DNA of 64,000 bases from Sphingopyxis sp. YR583 (lineage in GTDB: Bacteria > Pseudomonadota > Alphaproteobacteria > Sphingomonadales > Sphingomonadaceae), in assembly GCF_900108295.1 (NCBI RefSeq), contig NZ_FNWK01000001.1, forward strand, positions 558,001 to 622,000. Direction: 5' to 3'. A program made the position numbers and the translations under genes. The notes beneath the pieces were generated by a model. The model worked only from the letters and a program-made list of their open reading frames with translations, was not told the DNA's origin and searched no databases. Numbering within the stretch: the first letter of the stretch is position 1; each line of letters begins with the position of its first letter. Positions 32,704 through 41,649 of the stretch are shown here, piece after piece.

Positions 32704-33255
32704 TCAGTCGTCCCTGTGAAGGAGATCGAGCTTGCTCGTCTGGCCTCCCCCAACCTTCAGTCGCTTCATCACGACCTCAATGTCGTCGATCGGCGACGCT
32801 TTCCCGAGATTTCCGCGAGGAAACAGCATTGTGACGGCATAATATTCGCCGTCCTGCACGCCTGTGAACAGGAATTTCCCGTCGATGGCGCAGTGCGATC
32901 TACGCGCGACGGCTTCATAGTCTTTCGGGGGAACGGGCAGCATCGGATCGTCGGCGTTGATCACGGCCAGGAATCTCGTGACCGGTATCCGCGCCCCTTC
33001 CAGACTGCCAAAGATGATCCGGTTACGATGCCTCTCGAACAGGGAATCAGGCCGCAGGACCACCTCTTCGCCGGCACAGGTGGCGGAATCGGAAGGACCG
33101 GCTGCCGCGCCGCTGCCGTCGATGATGTTGGACCCGAACCCTATGGACCAGGCCACCTCTTCGGCGGAGTAGGAAGGCGGCTGTTCGGCAGCCATCGCAG
33201 GCGACACAAGATGGGCCGAAGCCATGAGGACCAGCGATCGCGTTCCAAAGCCCAC
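32704..33255 (-). CDS. small secreted protein of cassette 2
   Basis: A 183-residue protein with a signal peptide (GTRSLVLMASAHLVSPAMA). The mature part contains two Cys that could form a disulfide (in 'SATCAGEE' and 'RRSHCAIDG') and a segment 'DGKFLFTGVQDGEYYAVTML' like a carboxypeptidase-regulatory/transthyretin-type fold. It starts with GTG preceded by AAGGAAG. It follows the M16 gene by 66 bases as the last gene of cassette 2, so it may help bind or process the imported ligand in the periplasm. No family assigned. Confidence 0.65.
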   Translation of the reverse strand: MGFGTRSLVLMASAHLVSPAMAAEQPPSYSAEEVAWSIGFGSNIIDGSGAAAGPSDSATCAGEEVVLRPDSLFERHRNRIIFGSLEGARIPVTRFLAVINADDPMLPVPPKDYEAVARRSHCAIDGKFLFTGVQDGEYYAVTMLFPRGNLGKASPIDDIEVVMKRLKVGGGQTSKLDLLHRDD

Positions 33256-33321
33256 AATTATCTTCCTTCTATCTGTTTTCGCGTTAGCGGGGAGGCACAG
33301 GCGTATCGGTGCTGCCCGGAG

Positions 33322-36117
33322 TCACTGCCTCGGCGGCGACGAGCGCTCCTTGGCCGGCAACCGCACATATTCGTCAAAGGGCGCGGCATCCAAATATTGG
33401 CGCAGCCACGCATTGACCGCTGCATCGTCAGGCGGCGGCGACCGAACGATCGCGCCATAAGAGAGATATCTTTCGGCTATCAGATGGAGTTGATCGGGCC
33501 GTGCCGACACCACCATAATGGCCGCAGCAATCTCGGAAGCCGACGCCCCGTCATGGCTCAAGCGGCGCAATTCATCTTGGGCGGCAGCAACCAGACGCGG
33601 GACATCCGCGGGCCGCGCATCAAAGTCGATCCTTAGATAGAGATGGTCGGGCCAGGCACGCACTTCGGCCGAAGCGGCTACGCTATATACGCCCTGCTCT
33701 ATTCCGCGAAGGCGGTCCGTCAGCCTTTCCTGCAAAATCTGGGCAACGATCGCCGCCATGGGCTCGTTCGACGGGCTGATTGGCATAGATCGTTTCAGGA
33801 CGATGGACACTTGCGCCATCGCATAGGAGCCGGTTTCTATTGTCCGCTTCCGCCCCGTCGTTTCGCGGACCGTGATTGCCGGTATTTCCGCGCGCCCAGA
33901 CCCAATTCCGATATCGAGCGACGGCACCACAATCTTCCAGATTTCCTCCGGCGGCAACGGCCCTTCGATAGCGATCACCATGCCCTGCATACCCCCCAGC
34001 ACCTGACGATATGTGCCGCAGAGGTCGGCAGCAGATGCCGCTTTCGAGGGTATGACCGAGGCCATTTCCGACAAATTCTCGTCCACCAGGGCATTGTGCG
34101 CGGCCCGCGCGGATAGCGTGACATCGATCCGCCGTTCGCCCTCTTCCCGCTCGGATCGAAGCGCGGCAAGCGCCGCGGGGTCGCATTGCGGCGCGAGGAG
34201 GTAAGTGCGCATGAGCCGCGTCATCAGTCCAAGACGGGAGGCCAAGCCTTGGGCCGATATTCCCTCCCTGAACAGGGAAATAGTGGGCCGGACATCGATC
34301 TGCTCACGAGCAAAAAAAGCGGCGAGCTGGAAATGGTCGATCCCGCCTATGCCTGATCGGCCAATATATTCTACCGCTTCCCTGGCTTCGGCTTGCCTCG
34401 CGCCGAAACGCGTGCTGCCGCCGCGCCGCGACGCATGGATCATAAGCTGGTCGCCAGCGCGCCGACGATAGAGAAAGGTCGCACCGGAGCCCGGGAGCCG
34501 ACCAATCCAAAGCCCATCGACCTCGCGCAGCGATGCGCTCGCAGACGGCACCGCGACGGCATCCAACCGAACGAGATCAGGCGCAACGACAGGGGCTGGA
34601 GCAAGGCTGGCCAACGGCCCGCTTTCAGCCTTTGCCATCAGCCGGTCGATTTCGTCCCTCGATGGCGCGGCTGCAGGATCAGGCAAGACCAGCAGAATGT
34701 CGCGGTGGCGAGGATCGAGCCAAGCGCGGTACAGCGCATTAATATCGCGCACGCCAAGCTTACCCACGGCCGCACGCACAGCCAGACGATCGGGCGGCGC
34801 GCTGCCTGACGCAAATGCAGCCGAGTAGCCTTCCGCCACTTCCTCTGCACGAAGCGGTGCGGCGTCAAGCGAGGCGAGCACGTCGGCGCGAGCACGCTCG
34901 ACATGCGCGGTCTCGAACCCCCTACGGCGTACCGCCGCATATACTTCAAAAAGCTGCGCCATGGCCTCCCGCAGCCGCGCGGGCCGGATTTCGAGACCGG
35001 TGTCAGCTATCTCCAGTCCCATCAGCGATCCTGGCTGCTGCGGAAGGCGCAAATGGGTTCCGCTGTAAATTACAGCGGCCCCGTCCGATTGTGAAAACTT
35101 GCCGAAAGCGTCGGCGAACAACCGGTTCCCGATAAGCTCGGCAGCCTGGGCACGAGCGCGAGACACTGTATCGCCGGCGAGATAATATTTATGCGTCACG
35201 CGTATGGACGCTTCGGCGCTGCCATTCCCAGGCAGAACGATATAATGACCGCCGGAGGGTTTTGGCGCGCTCCATCGCCGAGATGGCACGACTCCGGCCC
35301 GAGCCGGTATGTCGGCTAACAGCGCCTCGATCCGGGCCGCAGCGCTCTTGGCATCGAGTGGGCCGTAGATAATGACCGCCATATTGCCGGGTCGGTAAAA
35401 ATTGCTGTGCATCGAACGGATCGTCTGTCCGGTCACGGCGATCGTCCCGGGCGGGTCGGATGGCCTTCCGAGCAGCGGATGGCCGTCAAACCAGGCCAGC
35501 TGCATGGCCTCGGCTGCCGCGCGGGAGGACGATCGGGCCGTTTCTGCCATGACCGCCTGGCTCGCCCTCTCGATGGCTGCATCGCTTATCTCGAAGGGTC
35601 GAGCCCAGCCGTGCATTATGTCCAGGCCGGTTTCGAGCGCTTGCGGGTCTGCCGGGGGGATTTTCAGGAAAAAGAGCGTTCGGTCGCCACCGGTCACCGC
35701 ATTGACGTCGGCGCCTCGAAGACCGCCCATAGCGGCGACGCGCTCGTAGATCGTTTGTCCTGTCCTGGCATCGCGGGCGTTCTCGAACACGATATGTTCG
35801 ATGAGGTGTCCGACCTGCTGCTCCTTCGGCATCGCATCGAGATCGCCGAACTTCACGACGAGCTGCATCGAGATTTTTTGATCCGGCGGCCCACCTTGAA
35901 CGACATGATAGGTCAGGCCGTTGGGAAGCCGACCGCTCACAACTTTGGGAGCTGTGGCAGCGGGGGACAGGGTATTCGCCGCGTCAACGGGGACGGCCCC
36001 CGGGACCGCAGCCAACAGAGAAGCGGCAACAAGAGCCACGACCGTCTTCAGCCGGGAAGGCGCGGAGGCGGCGACAGCGCGCCGCGCTGCCGCACCTCCC
36101 GATTGCTTGTCCGGCAC
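33322..36117 (-). CDS. M16 family metalloprotease, exported (cassette 2)
   Basis: A 931-residue protein with an N-terminal export signal (about 20-46, 'LKTVVALVAASLLAAVPGAV') and a complete M16 zinc site, HLIEH at H104-E107-H108, with E192 in 'SQAVMAETARS'. The second half keeps the fold without the motif, as in FusC/PqqL-like clam-shell proteases. Its GTG start overlaps the receptor stop (TAGTG) with no ribosome binding site, so translation by re-initiation is likely. That links the amount of protease to the amount of receptor. Predicted periplasmic peptide degradation after TonB-dependent import. Confidence 0.9.
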   Translation of the reverse strand: MPDKQSGGAAARRAVAASAPSRLKTVVALVAASLLAAVPGAVPVDAANTLSPAATAPKVVSGRLPNGLTYHVVQGGPPDQKISMQLVVKFGDLDAMPKEQQVGHLIEHIVFENARDARTGQTIYERVAAMGGLRGADVNAVTGGDRTLFFLKIPPADPQALETGLDIMHGWARPFEISDAAIERASQAVMAETARSSSRAAAEAMQLAWFDGHPLLGRPSDPPGTIAVTGQTIRSMHSNFYRPGNMAVIIYGPLDAKSAAARIEALLADIPARAGVVPSRRWSAPKPSGGHYIVLPGNGSAEASIRVTHKYYLAGDTVSRARAQAAELIGNRLFADAFGKFSQSDGAAVIYSGTHLRLPQQPGSLMGLEIADTGLEIRPARLREAMAQLFEVYAAVRRRGFETAHVERARADVLASLDAAPLRAEEVAEGYSAAFASGSAPPDRLAVRAAVGKLGVRDINALYRAWLDPRHRDILLVLPDPAAAPSRDEIDRLMAKAESGPLASLAPAPVVAPDLVRLDAVAVPSASASLREVDGLWIGRLPGSGATFLYRRRAGDQLMIHASRRGGSTRFGARQAEAREAVEYIGRSGIGGIDHFQLAAFFAREQIDVRPTISLFREGISAQGLASRLGLMTRLMRTYLLAPQCDPAALAALRSEREEGERRIDVTLSARAAHNALVDENLSEMASVIPSKAASAADLCGTYRQVLGGMQGMVIAIEGPLPPEEIWKIVVPSLDIGIGSGRAEIPAITVRETTGRKRTIETGSYAMAQVSIVLKRSMPISPSNEPMAAIVAQILQERLTDRLRGIEQGVYSVAASAEVRAWPDHLYLRIDFDARPADVPRLVAAAQDELRRLSHDGASASEIAAAIMVVSARPDQLHLIAERYLSYGAIVRSPPPDDAAVNAWLRQYLDAAPFDEYVRLPAKERSSPPRQ

Positions 36118-39100
36118 TAGAAGCTGGCCGACAGTCCGATGGCCACGCTTCGGCCGCCGAGATAATAGCCGTGGGTGTAGATCTTCGGCACGCCGTTCTG
36201 ACCGCCTCTGGAGCGCTCGCTTTGCGGATCGGATTTACCCTTGAGCAAATTGAGCGCCTCGAGGCTGAGCCGCATATCGGATCCCGCCACACGAAAATTA
36301 TAAACACCGCGAAAATCGAGGGACGAGATTACCTCCGCATAGGGGTCGAGGCCATAATAGTCCGACCCATTCTGCGCTCGATCCTGCCGGGTGTAGAAGA
36401 GCGAGGCATCGAAGCCCTTGCGCGTGTAAGTCAGACCGAGGGTGCCGGAATGCCGCGGGGCATAGTCGAACGGCACCGGGCGCTGGTATGAGATTGTCTC
36501 GAAGTTCACGAGCGCGCCGTCAGGGTCGTAGATCGGGCTCGTGTACCAGATTTCCGTGAGCTGCTTCTTGCTCTTGCTGTAGGTATAATTTGCGTAGACG
36601 CCGAGGCCGGACAGGACTCCAGGCAGGAAGGTGAGCCGGCGTTCGACCGATATCTCACCGCCCCAGACGGTCGCGACGTCCGGGTTGTTGACGGGATAGC
36701 GGAGCTCGACCGCGAGATTCGAGGGCAGGTTGCTGAAGACCGGATGGTCGGGCAATTCGAAATCCCCGATATTGTCGAAACCGGTAATCAGGTTGGACTC
36801 GATCAGGTTCGAGATGCGCTTGTGGAAAATGCTCGCCTTGATCGCACCGACCTGGCCGTCATACCACTCGACCCCGACGTCGAAGTTATGCGTTCTGGCG
36901 GGCTTGAGAGCAGGGTTTCCCTGCGTAATGATCAATCCCGGCTGGGTGTAAGTCGGGCCGCAGCAAGGCGCGGCAAAGTAAGTGATGTAGCGCGCGCTCG
37001 AAAGCTGCTCGATTTGCGGCCGAGCGACAGTCGAATAATAGCCCGCTCGCACAACGAGATTGTCGGTTGGCCTGTAATTGACGAGGATTCGCGGCAAATA
37101 GCTCGTCAGGACATCGGTTCCCTCGACGATCTTCAAATTCTCGAGATAATAGGCTTCGTCGCGATTATATAATTCGTCGTAGATGTCGATCGAGTTGATA
37201 AAGCCTGCCGCAACCCGGCCTCGATCGACGCGCAGTCCGGCGATGACCTCGACCTTGCCGATATCGACCCGGGCCTGCACATAGCCGGCCAGGCCGTCCT
37301 CATGCGTATATTGCTGAGCGATCAATGGATCTGCGGCAATATCGACCCGGAAAGCCGCACCCCTGTCCACAAGCAGGTCGGGATTTCTCATAAAATCCAC
37401 AAGTGATCGCCGTACCGGAAAGCGATAGGCTGTATCGCTGCCCGCGATGCCTGCGAGCGATTGATTTTCGAACTCGATACCGAATTCCGACAAGAGCGGA
37501 ATGTCCATCGTGCCGGGATAATATTGGCCGTAAAAGAGGCTTGTCGACGACGGCTGGCTGCGAAAACGCGCGCGATTGTAGGTCAGTCCGGCTTCGATAT
37601 ATTTCAGCATGCCCGAGCCGAACTCATATTTGGCCGAAAACTGGCTGTTCCAGTTGCTCGACCGTCCGCGCTCGTCCTTCGTGTCCCTGAACAGACCGAA
37701 GGTGGGAGACGGGGCGTTTCGCAACGCATCGAAACCTGCAGGCGTCAGGAGCGGTTGGGGGAACTCGCGCCCGCTCCGCGGAGCGAACAAGCTGACCACG
37801 GTACCCGTTTCGGGGTTCACGGCCTGCGGGAGCACATTAGCCGCGTTGATGGGGAGAACCGTTGCAAAGGCCAAACTGCTATATGACGGGAGGTGGGTCG
37901 AGCCGCGCGCATAGCCGCTGCTCAGCTTGAGAATGAGCGGGCCGATGCTGTGCTCGGCCCTGAAATTCAGGGTATCGGTGCTTTCGAGCTTGTCCCTGAA
38001 ATAGGTGGCGCGGGTATCGCTGGTCAGCTCATTGCTCTGGCTGCCATACACAAATCGCGTTTCTCCGCCCTGGCTCGCGACAGGAAGCAGAAACCAGTAG
38101 TTCGGGCTTTGAAGGCCGATCGAGTTCGAAATGTCGAGCCTGTCGCTTTTTCGCCGCGATCGAACATAATCGACCCGCAGGTTCGTCGAGACATCCGGCT
38201 GCCACTCCGCCGAGAGAGCCACGTTCGACGTGTCCGACTTCACCCGCGTCGTCGTCAGAGCCACGGAGTTCAGATAGTAGGCGCCGCCAGACTCGAACGG
38301 AAAAAGCCGTCGTGGATCGAGCTCCGACAGCGAGCCCGGCGCGCCGTTTGGCGCGAGCGGAAGATAGGCTGCCGGCACGCCGCCAGCCGCATAGCTGTAC
38401 GAGGTGACATCCTGCTGCCGAAGCTGGAACGACGCGCTGACGCCGAAATTTTCATCGGCACCGAACCTCGCCGAAGCCGTCGCGGCAAACTGACGATCCT
38501 CGCCAAAGCCTTTCCTGCGCTGCGTCGTGTCGGCACTGATATTGAAATAGCGTTTCGGACGGTCGAGCGGGGACTTGGTCTCAATCTCTACAAGGCCACC
38601 GGTACCGGCGCTATCCTGGCTCGCAAGGAGGGTCTTGCTGATCTTGATCTCGGACACCGAGTCCGCGAGGATATTATTGAGGCTTGCCGCTCGCCCCTTG
38701 CCGGTGGCTTCAGGGAGGGCAATGCCGTTGAGCTTCACCTGGTTGTAATCGGGTGCCAGGCCGCGCACGACAATATTGACGCCGTCGCCCGTCAGATCGT
38801 CCGAAGTAAATGCCACGCCAGGCGCACGGCGCAGCGAATCCGAAATGGTGTTGCCGTTAAAGTTCCCAAGCAGATCGCCCGAGATCACAGTCGTCGAATT
38901 TTCCGCGGTGCGCTCCTGATTGAGCGCCTGCGCACGTGCCGACACCTGCCCGATCACAACGATCTCGGTCGTCGCGCCCGATCCGAGATAAATGTCGGTC
39001 CGGTTGGTGAGCCCGCCAACGACCGACACGCTTTCGGTCTGCTCGGGAAAACCCAGATAGGAGATGCGCAGCGTCACCTCGCCGGTCGGGAGCCGGGCGA

Positions 39101-39596
39101 AGCGGAAGTCGCCAAGATCGCCGGTCGCGGTGCTTTCGCCGGTCTCGACCACCTCGACCCGCGCGCCCTTGAGCGCGGCCCCGGTCTTATGATCGCGCAC
39201 CGAGCCGACGAGGACGGCATTGCCCTGCCCTGCGCGGACCTGCTGCGCGCCGCCGCTAGCGGCGCCGGATGCGTTTCCCGCCTGCACCATATAGCCGCCC
39301 GCCGAGGGCGCCGCCTTCAGCCCCGAGCCGCCAAGCATCTGGCCGAGCGCCTCGGCGGCGGTCATCCGACCGCGGACCGCGACGCTCCGCTTGCCGCGCA
39401 CCGTCTGGCCATTGAACACGATATTCTGCTTGGTCACGCGTCCGAGTGCGCGAAGCGCATCGCTCAAGGGCTGCGCCGGAATGTCGATCTGATAGACGGC
39501 TTCCTGCGCCTCTGCCGCTGCAGGCGCCAGCACGCCAAATGCAGCAGACACGCCAGCCGAGGCCAGAAGCATCGCGCGGAACAAATTGGTCCCCAT
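36117..39596 (-). CDS. TonB-dependent receptor/transducer with STN domain (cassette 2)
   Basis: A 1159-residue outer-membrane receptor. Signal peptide (1-30), STN domain (about 35-105, 'YQIDIPAQPLSDALRALGRV'), carboxypeptidase-regulatory-like domain (about 128-200), plug (about 225-340, 'NIVVRGLAPDYNQVKLNGIA'), barrel ending in Phe (VAIGLSASF). Residues of about 105-230 are almost the same as in receptor 1, while the STN domain and barrel differ. GAGGGGGATTT precedes the ATG. A promoter-like motif 65 bases upstream is shared with the sigma factor gene of this cassette, so it is probably under that sigma factor. Confidence 0.94.
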   Translation of the reverse strand: MGTNLFRAMLLASAGVSAAFGVLAPAAAEAQEAVYQIDIPAQPLSDALRALGRVTKQNIVFNGQTVRGKRSVAVRGRMTAAEALGQMLGGSGLKAAPSAGGYMVQAGNASGAASGGAQQVRAGQGNAVLVGSVRDHKTGAALKGARVEVVETGESTATGDLGDFRFARLPTGEVTLRISYLGFPEQTESVSVVGGLTNRTDIYLGSGATTEIVVIGQVSARAQALNQERTAENSTTVISGDLLGNFNGNTISDSLRRAPGVAFTSDDLTGDGVNIVVRGLAPDYNQVKLNGIALPEATGKGRAASLNNILADSVSEIKISKTLLASQDSAGTGGLVEIETKSPLDRPKRYFNISADTTQRRKGFGEDRQFAATASARFGADENFGVSASFQLRQQDVTSYSYAAGGVPAAYLPLAPNGAPGSLSELDPRRLFPFESGGAYYLNSVALTTTRVKSDTSNVALSAEWQPDVSTNLRVDYVRSRRKSDRLDISNSIGLQSPNYWFLLPVASQGGETRFVYGSQSNELTSDTRATYFRDKLESTDTLNFRAEHSIGPLILKLSSGYARGSTHLPSYSSLAFATVLPINAANVLPQAVNPETGTVVSLFAPRSGREFPQPLLTPAGFDALRNAPSPTFGLFRDTKDERGRSSNWNSQFSAKYEFGSGMLKYIEAGLTYNRARFRSQPSSTSLFYGQYYPGTMDIPLLSEFGIEFENQSLAGIAGSDTAYRFPVRRSLVDFMRNPDLLVDRGAAFRVDIAADPLIAQQYTHEDGLAGYVQARVDIGKVEVIAGLRVDRGRVAAGFINSIDIYDELYNRDEAYYLENLKIVEGTDVLTSYLPRILVNYRPTDNLVVRAGYYSTVARPQIEQLSSARYITYFAAPCCGPTYTQPGLIITQGNPALKPARTHNFDVGVEWYDGQVGAIKASIFHKRISNLIESNLITGFDNIGDFELPDHPVFSNLPSNLAVELRYPVNNPDVATVWGGEISVERRLTFLPGVLSGLGVYANYTYSKSKKQLTEIWYTSPIYDPDGALVNFETISYQRPVPFDYAPRHSGTLGLTYTRKGFDASLFYTRQDRAQNGSDYYGLDPYAEVISSLDFRGVYNFRVAGSDMRLSLEALNLLKGKSDPQSERSRGGQNGVPKIYTHGYYLGGRSVAIGLSASF

Positions 39597-39660
39597 AAAT
39601 CCCCCTCTATGTTCAAGGCCATCTGTCCGGGCCTTCAGACGCTTCGACGCAGGGGAATCG

Positions 39661-39690
39661 CAAACTAGTAAGGCGCCATCAAAAAAACTT
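39661..39690 (-). promoter_or_regulatory. probable ECF promoter of receptor 2
   Basis: On the minus strand TTTTTTTGATGGCGCCTTAC is followed by TAGTTTG. The 14 bases CAAACTAGTAAGGC (plus strand) are identical to those at 41281-41294 upstream of the cassette's own sigma factor, followed in both by CAT and an A-run. A repeated motif at both sites suggests recognition by that sigma factor. Confidence 0.6.
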
Positions 39691-40727
39691 CATTTTCTTG
39701 TCACAAAGACGGTTTCGCTGCCGCGGCGCACCGTCGTTACGGGGAATACGCCCGTCACGTTCGACACGAACCCGTCGACATTATTCGCGTTGAACACGCC
39801 GCTGATCTCGACCGCCGCGGCCTCGGGATCGCCGACGACGAGCTTCGTCGGCGAGTAGCGGTTCATCCGCTCGACCGCCTGCCCCAATGGTTCGTCGGCG
39901 AAGCTGAGCTGCCCCGCCTCCCACGCGGTCGCGCGCGCCATGTCGACCGGCTCGAGCCTGCTCGCGCCATTTTCGCGCAGCGACAATTCCTGTCCCGGCT
40001 GGAGGAGCGCATCGACCGCGCTCAGCCTGCCGCTGGAAGGGACGACCGCCGGCCTCTTGGTGACGCGATCGAGCACCGCGACATGGCCTTCGAAGAGGAC
40101 GACATTGACCTCGCCGTTCAATATCTCGACGCTGAATGACGTCCCGGTCGCGACGATCAGCTTGGCGCCGGCGACGACCGAGAAGGGTTTCAAGGGATTC
40201 TTTGCGACGTCGAACTTGGCGCGGCCTGATTTGAGGACCAGCTGACGCTTGTCCCCCGAGTAATCGACCGACACTTCTGACGCGGCGTCCATCGACAGGC
40301 GCGAGCCGTCATCCAGCATCACGACGCGGCGCTCGCCGAGCGCGGTTGCATAATCGACGCCCCGTGCATCGGGCGCCGGCGGCAGGACCATGAGGCTGAT
40401 CGCCGCGACGAGCGACGCCGCGAGCGCGCCGAACGCCGAGCGCCGGACGAGCGGACGCTGCCACCAGGAGGGTTCATTGTCCTGACCGCCGAGCGCCGAG
40501 AGCGCGTCCATGCGCACCGAGACGCGGATCGGCGAGGTGTTGGCGCCGTCGAGCGCGCGCCAGATGAAGCTCGCGCGCTCGAAGGCGGCGTTGTTCCGGG
40601 GATCGGCTTCGAGCCAGGTTTCGAAGGCGCGCGCTTCCTCGGCCGTCAGCGGCCGCTCGGCGATCTTCATGCACCAGGCGCTGGCGGTTTCGGAGCGCTC
40701 GGACACGGGGGGATCGATATCGGTCAT
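39690..40727 (-). CDS. FecR-family anti-sigma/transducer (cassette 2)
   Basis: A 345-residue protein with a DUF4880-type N-terminus (about 10-60, 'ASAWCMKIAERPLTAEEARA'), a membrane segment (about 97-117, 'AFGALAASLVAAISLMVLPP'), a FecR domain (about 128-220, 'GERRVVMLDDGSRLSMDAAS', 'KLIVATGTSFSVE') and a C-terminal STN-like domain ('LGQAVERMNRYSPTKLVVGD'). It should pass the state of receptor 2 to the sigma factor. Its ATG overlaps the sigma stop as ATGA, so both are made together. Confidence 0.93.
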   Translation of the reverse strand: MTDIDPPVSERSETASAWCMKIAERPLTAEEARAFETWLEADPRNNAAFERASFIWRALDGANTSPIRVSVRMDALSALGGQDNEPSWWQRPLVRRSAFGALAASLVAAISLMVLPPAPDARGVDYATALGERRVVMLDDGSRLSMDAASEVSVDYSGDKRQLVLKSGRAKFDVAKNPLKPFSVVAGAKLIVATGTSFSVEILNGEVNVVLFEGHVAVLDRVTKRPAVVPSSGRLSAVDALLQPGQELSLRENGASRLEPVDMARATAWEAGQLSFADEPLGQAVERMNRYSPTKLVVGDPEAAAVEISGVFNANNVDGFVSNVTGVFPVTTVRRGSETVFVTRK

Positions 40728-41245
40728 GGCTCCCTCTCCAACCGGTCGACCAGAAAGGCGAGACCGCGCCGGACATGTTTTTCGACGCCGCTCAGCGATA
40801 TGCCGAGTTCGGAGGCGATCTTCTTCATCGGCAGCCCCTCGATGCGGTAGAGGACGAAGACGCGGCGCGTGCGCTCGGGCAGATCGCGCAGCGCAAGATC
40901 GAGTTCGCGGAGCAGCTCCTGTCCCTCGGCCAGGCGGTGCGGGTCGAGATATTCGACGCCGATGCCGGGCTGGTTCGCATAATCCTCCTTCACCGCGAGC
41001 CGGTAATGCTCGCGGCGCGCGCGGTCGCGCACGAGATTGGCGGCCATGGTGTAGAGATAGGCTTCGGGCTTCACGATAGTCTCAAGGTCGGCGTCGGCGA
41101 GACGCATAAAAACCTCCTGCGTCAGATCTTCGGCTTCCGACCAGGAGCGGACGCGCCGCGCAAAGAAGGTCAGCAGCAGCGGCCGATAGGCCGTGCTGAA
41201 CGCTTCCAGTGCTGCGGGATCCCTGCTCACGGTCGTGGCCTGCAC
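40724..41245 (-). CDS. ECF sigma factor, FecI type (cassette 2)
   Basis: A 173-residue ECF sigma factor: region 2 at about 15-80 ('RSWSEAEDLTQEVFMRLADA', 'YLYTMAANLVRDRARRE'), region 4 at about 115-165 ('LPERTRRVFVLYRIEGLPMK', 'KIASELGISLSGVEKHVRRG'). It is coupled to fecR by an ATGA overlap. The motif CAAACTAGTAAGGC 36 bases upstream is repeated before the receptor gene, which suggests autoregulation. The TCCGATCCGGA element lies 68 bases upstream, so a second regulator may also act here. Confidence 0.93.
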   Translation of the reverse strand: MQATTVSRDPAALEAFSTAYRPLLLTFFARRVRSWSEAEDLTQEVFMRLADADLETIVKPEAYLYTMAANLVRDRARREHYRLAVKEDYANQPGIGVEYLDPHRLAEGQELLRELDLALRDLPERTRRVFVLYRIEGLPMKKIASELGISLSGVEKHVRRGLAFLVDRLEREP

Positions 41246-41280
41246 CTCCTCTTCCCGATAGGCATGACGCGGGAGTTCGC

Positions 41281-41310
41281 CAAACTAGTAAGGCCATAGC
41301 AAAAATATTC
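41281..41310 (-). promoter_or_regulatory. probable autoregulated promoter of sigma 2
   Basis: On the minus strand ATTTTTGCTATGGCCTTACT is followed by AGTTTG, 36 bases from the sigma start codon. It shares GCCTTACTAGTTTG and the preceding T-run with the promoter region of receptor 2. Confidence 0.6.
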
Positions 41311-41312
41311 GC

Positions 41313-41323
41313 TCCGATCCGGA
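41313..41323. promoter_or_regulatory. TCCGATCCGGA element upstream of sigma 2
   Basis: Exact copy of the 11-base element, directly upstream of the probable ECF promoter and 68 bases before the start codon at 41245. Confidence 0.5.
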
Positions 41324-41439
41324 GCTAAGCGCTCGCCCCCGCTCATGACAAGAACTGCGGCGCAACGGCGAGGCCACAAGGGCGGCCCGAAGTCCGACCG
41401 TCCGCCGCCGCATTGGCTTTCGTCTGTTCGCCAGAGACG

Positions 41440-41512
41440 ATAGTCCGGACCGCGAAGCGACGCGCGCGCGGCGCGGTGCGAGAAATTCAAGCTTCGTCGT
41501 TTCGAAGCTCGG
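41440..41512 (+). repeat. dispersed repeat, copy 1
   Basis: Begins with ATAGTCCGGACCGCG, identical to the start of copy 2 at 46305, and ends TCGTTTCGAAGCTCGG against TCGTTTTGAAGCTCGG. The middle is a GC-rich variable hairpin followed by TTCAA. Both copies lie in gene-free gaps of about 400 bases in the same orientation. It could be a repetitive extragenic element or a small RNA. Confidence 0.5.
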
Positions 41513-41649
41513 TCCTTTTGCGCATCGTCCGCGACGCCGGTCCCGCAGTCATGGCAAACGAGAATTTCTGCTCAAACGCCGGAGGCATGACAGCAACCGA
41601 GCAGCGCCTGCCCCACCGATGCGGTCTCGGTCGCTAGCCCCGGCTGACT

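Larger units (their letters stand above)
41246..41649. other. intergenic region with promoter motifs and a dispersed repeat
   Basis: No gene is seen. From left to right: the leader of sigma 2, its ECF-type promoter motif (41281-41305), the TCCGATCCGGA element (41313-41323), then a repeat (41440-41512) that has a relative at 46305-46374. The rest holds only shadow frames. Confidence 0.5.
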
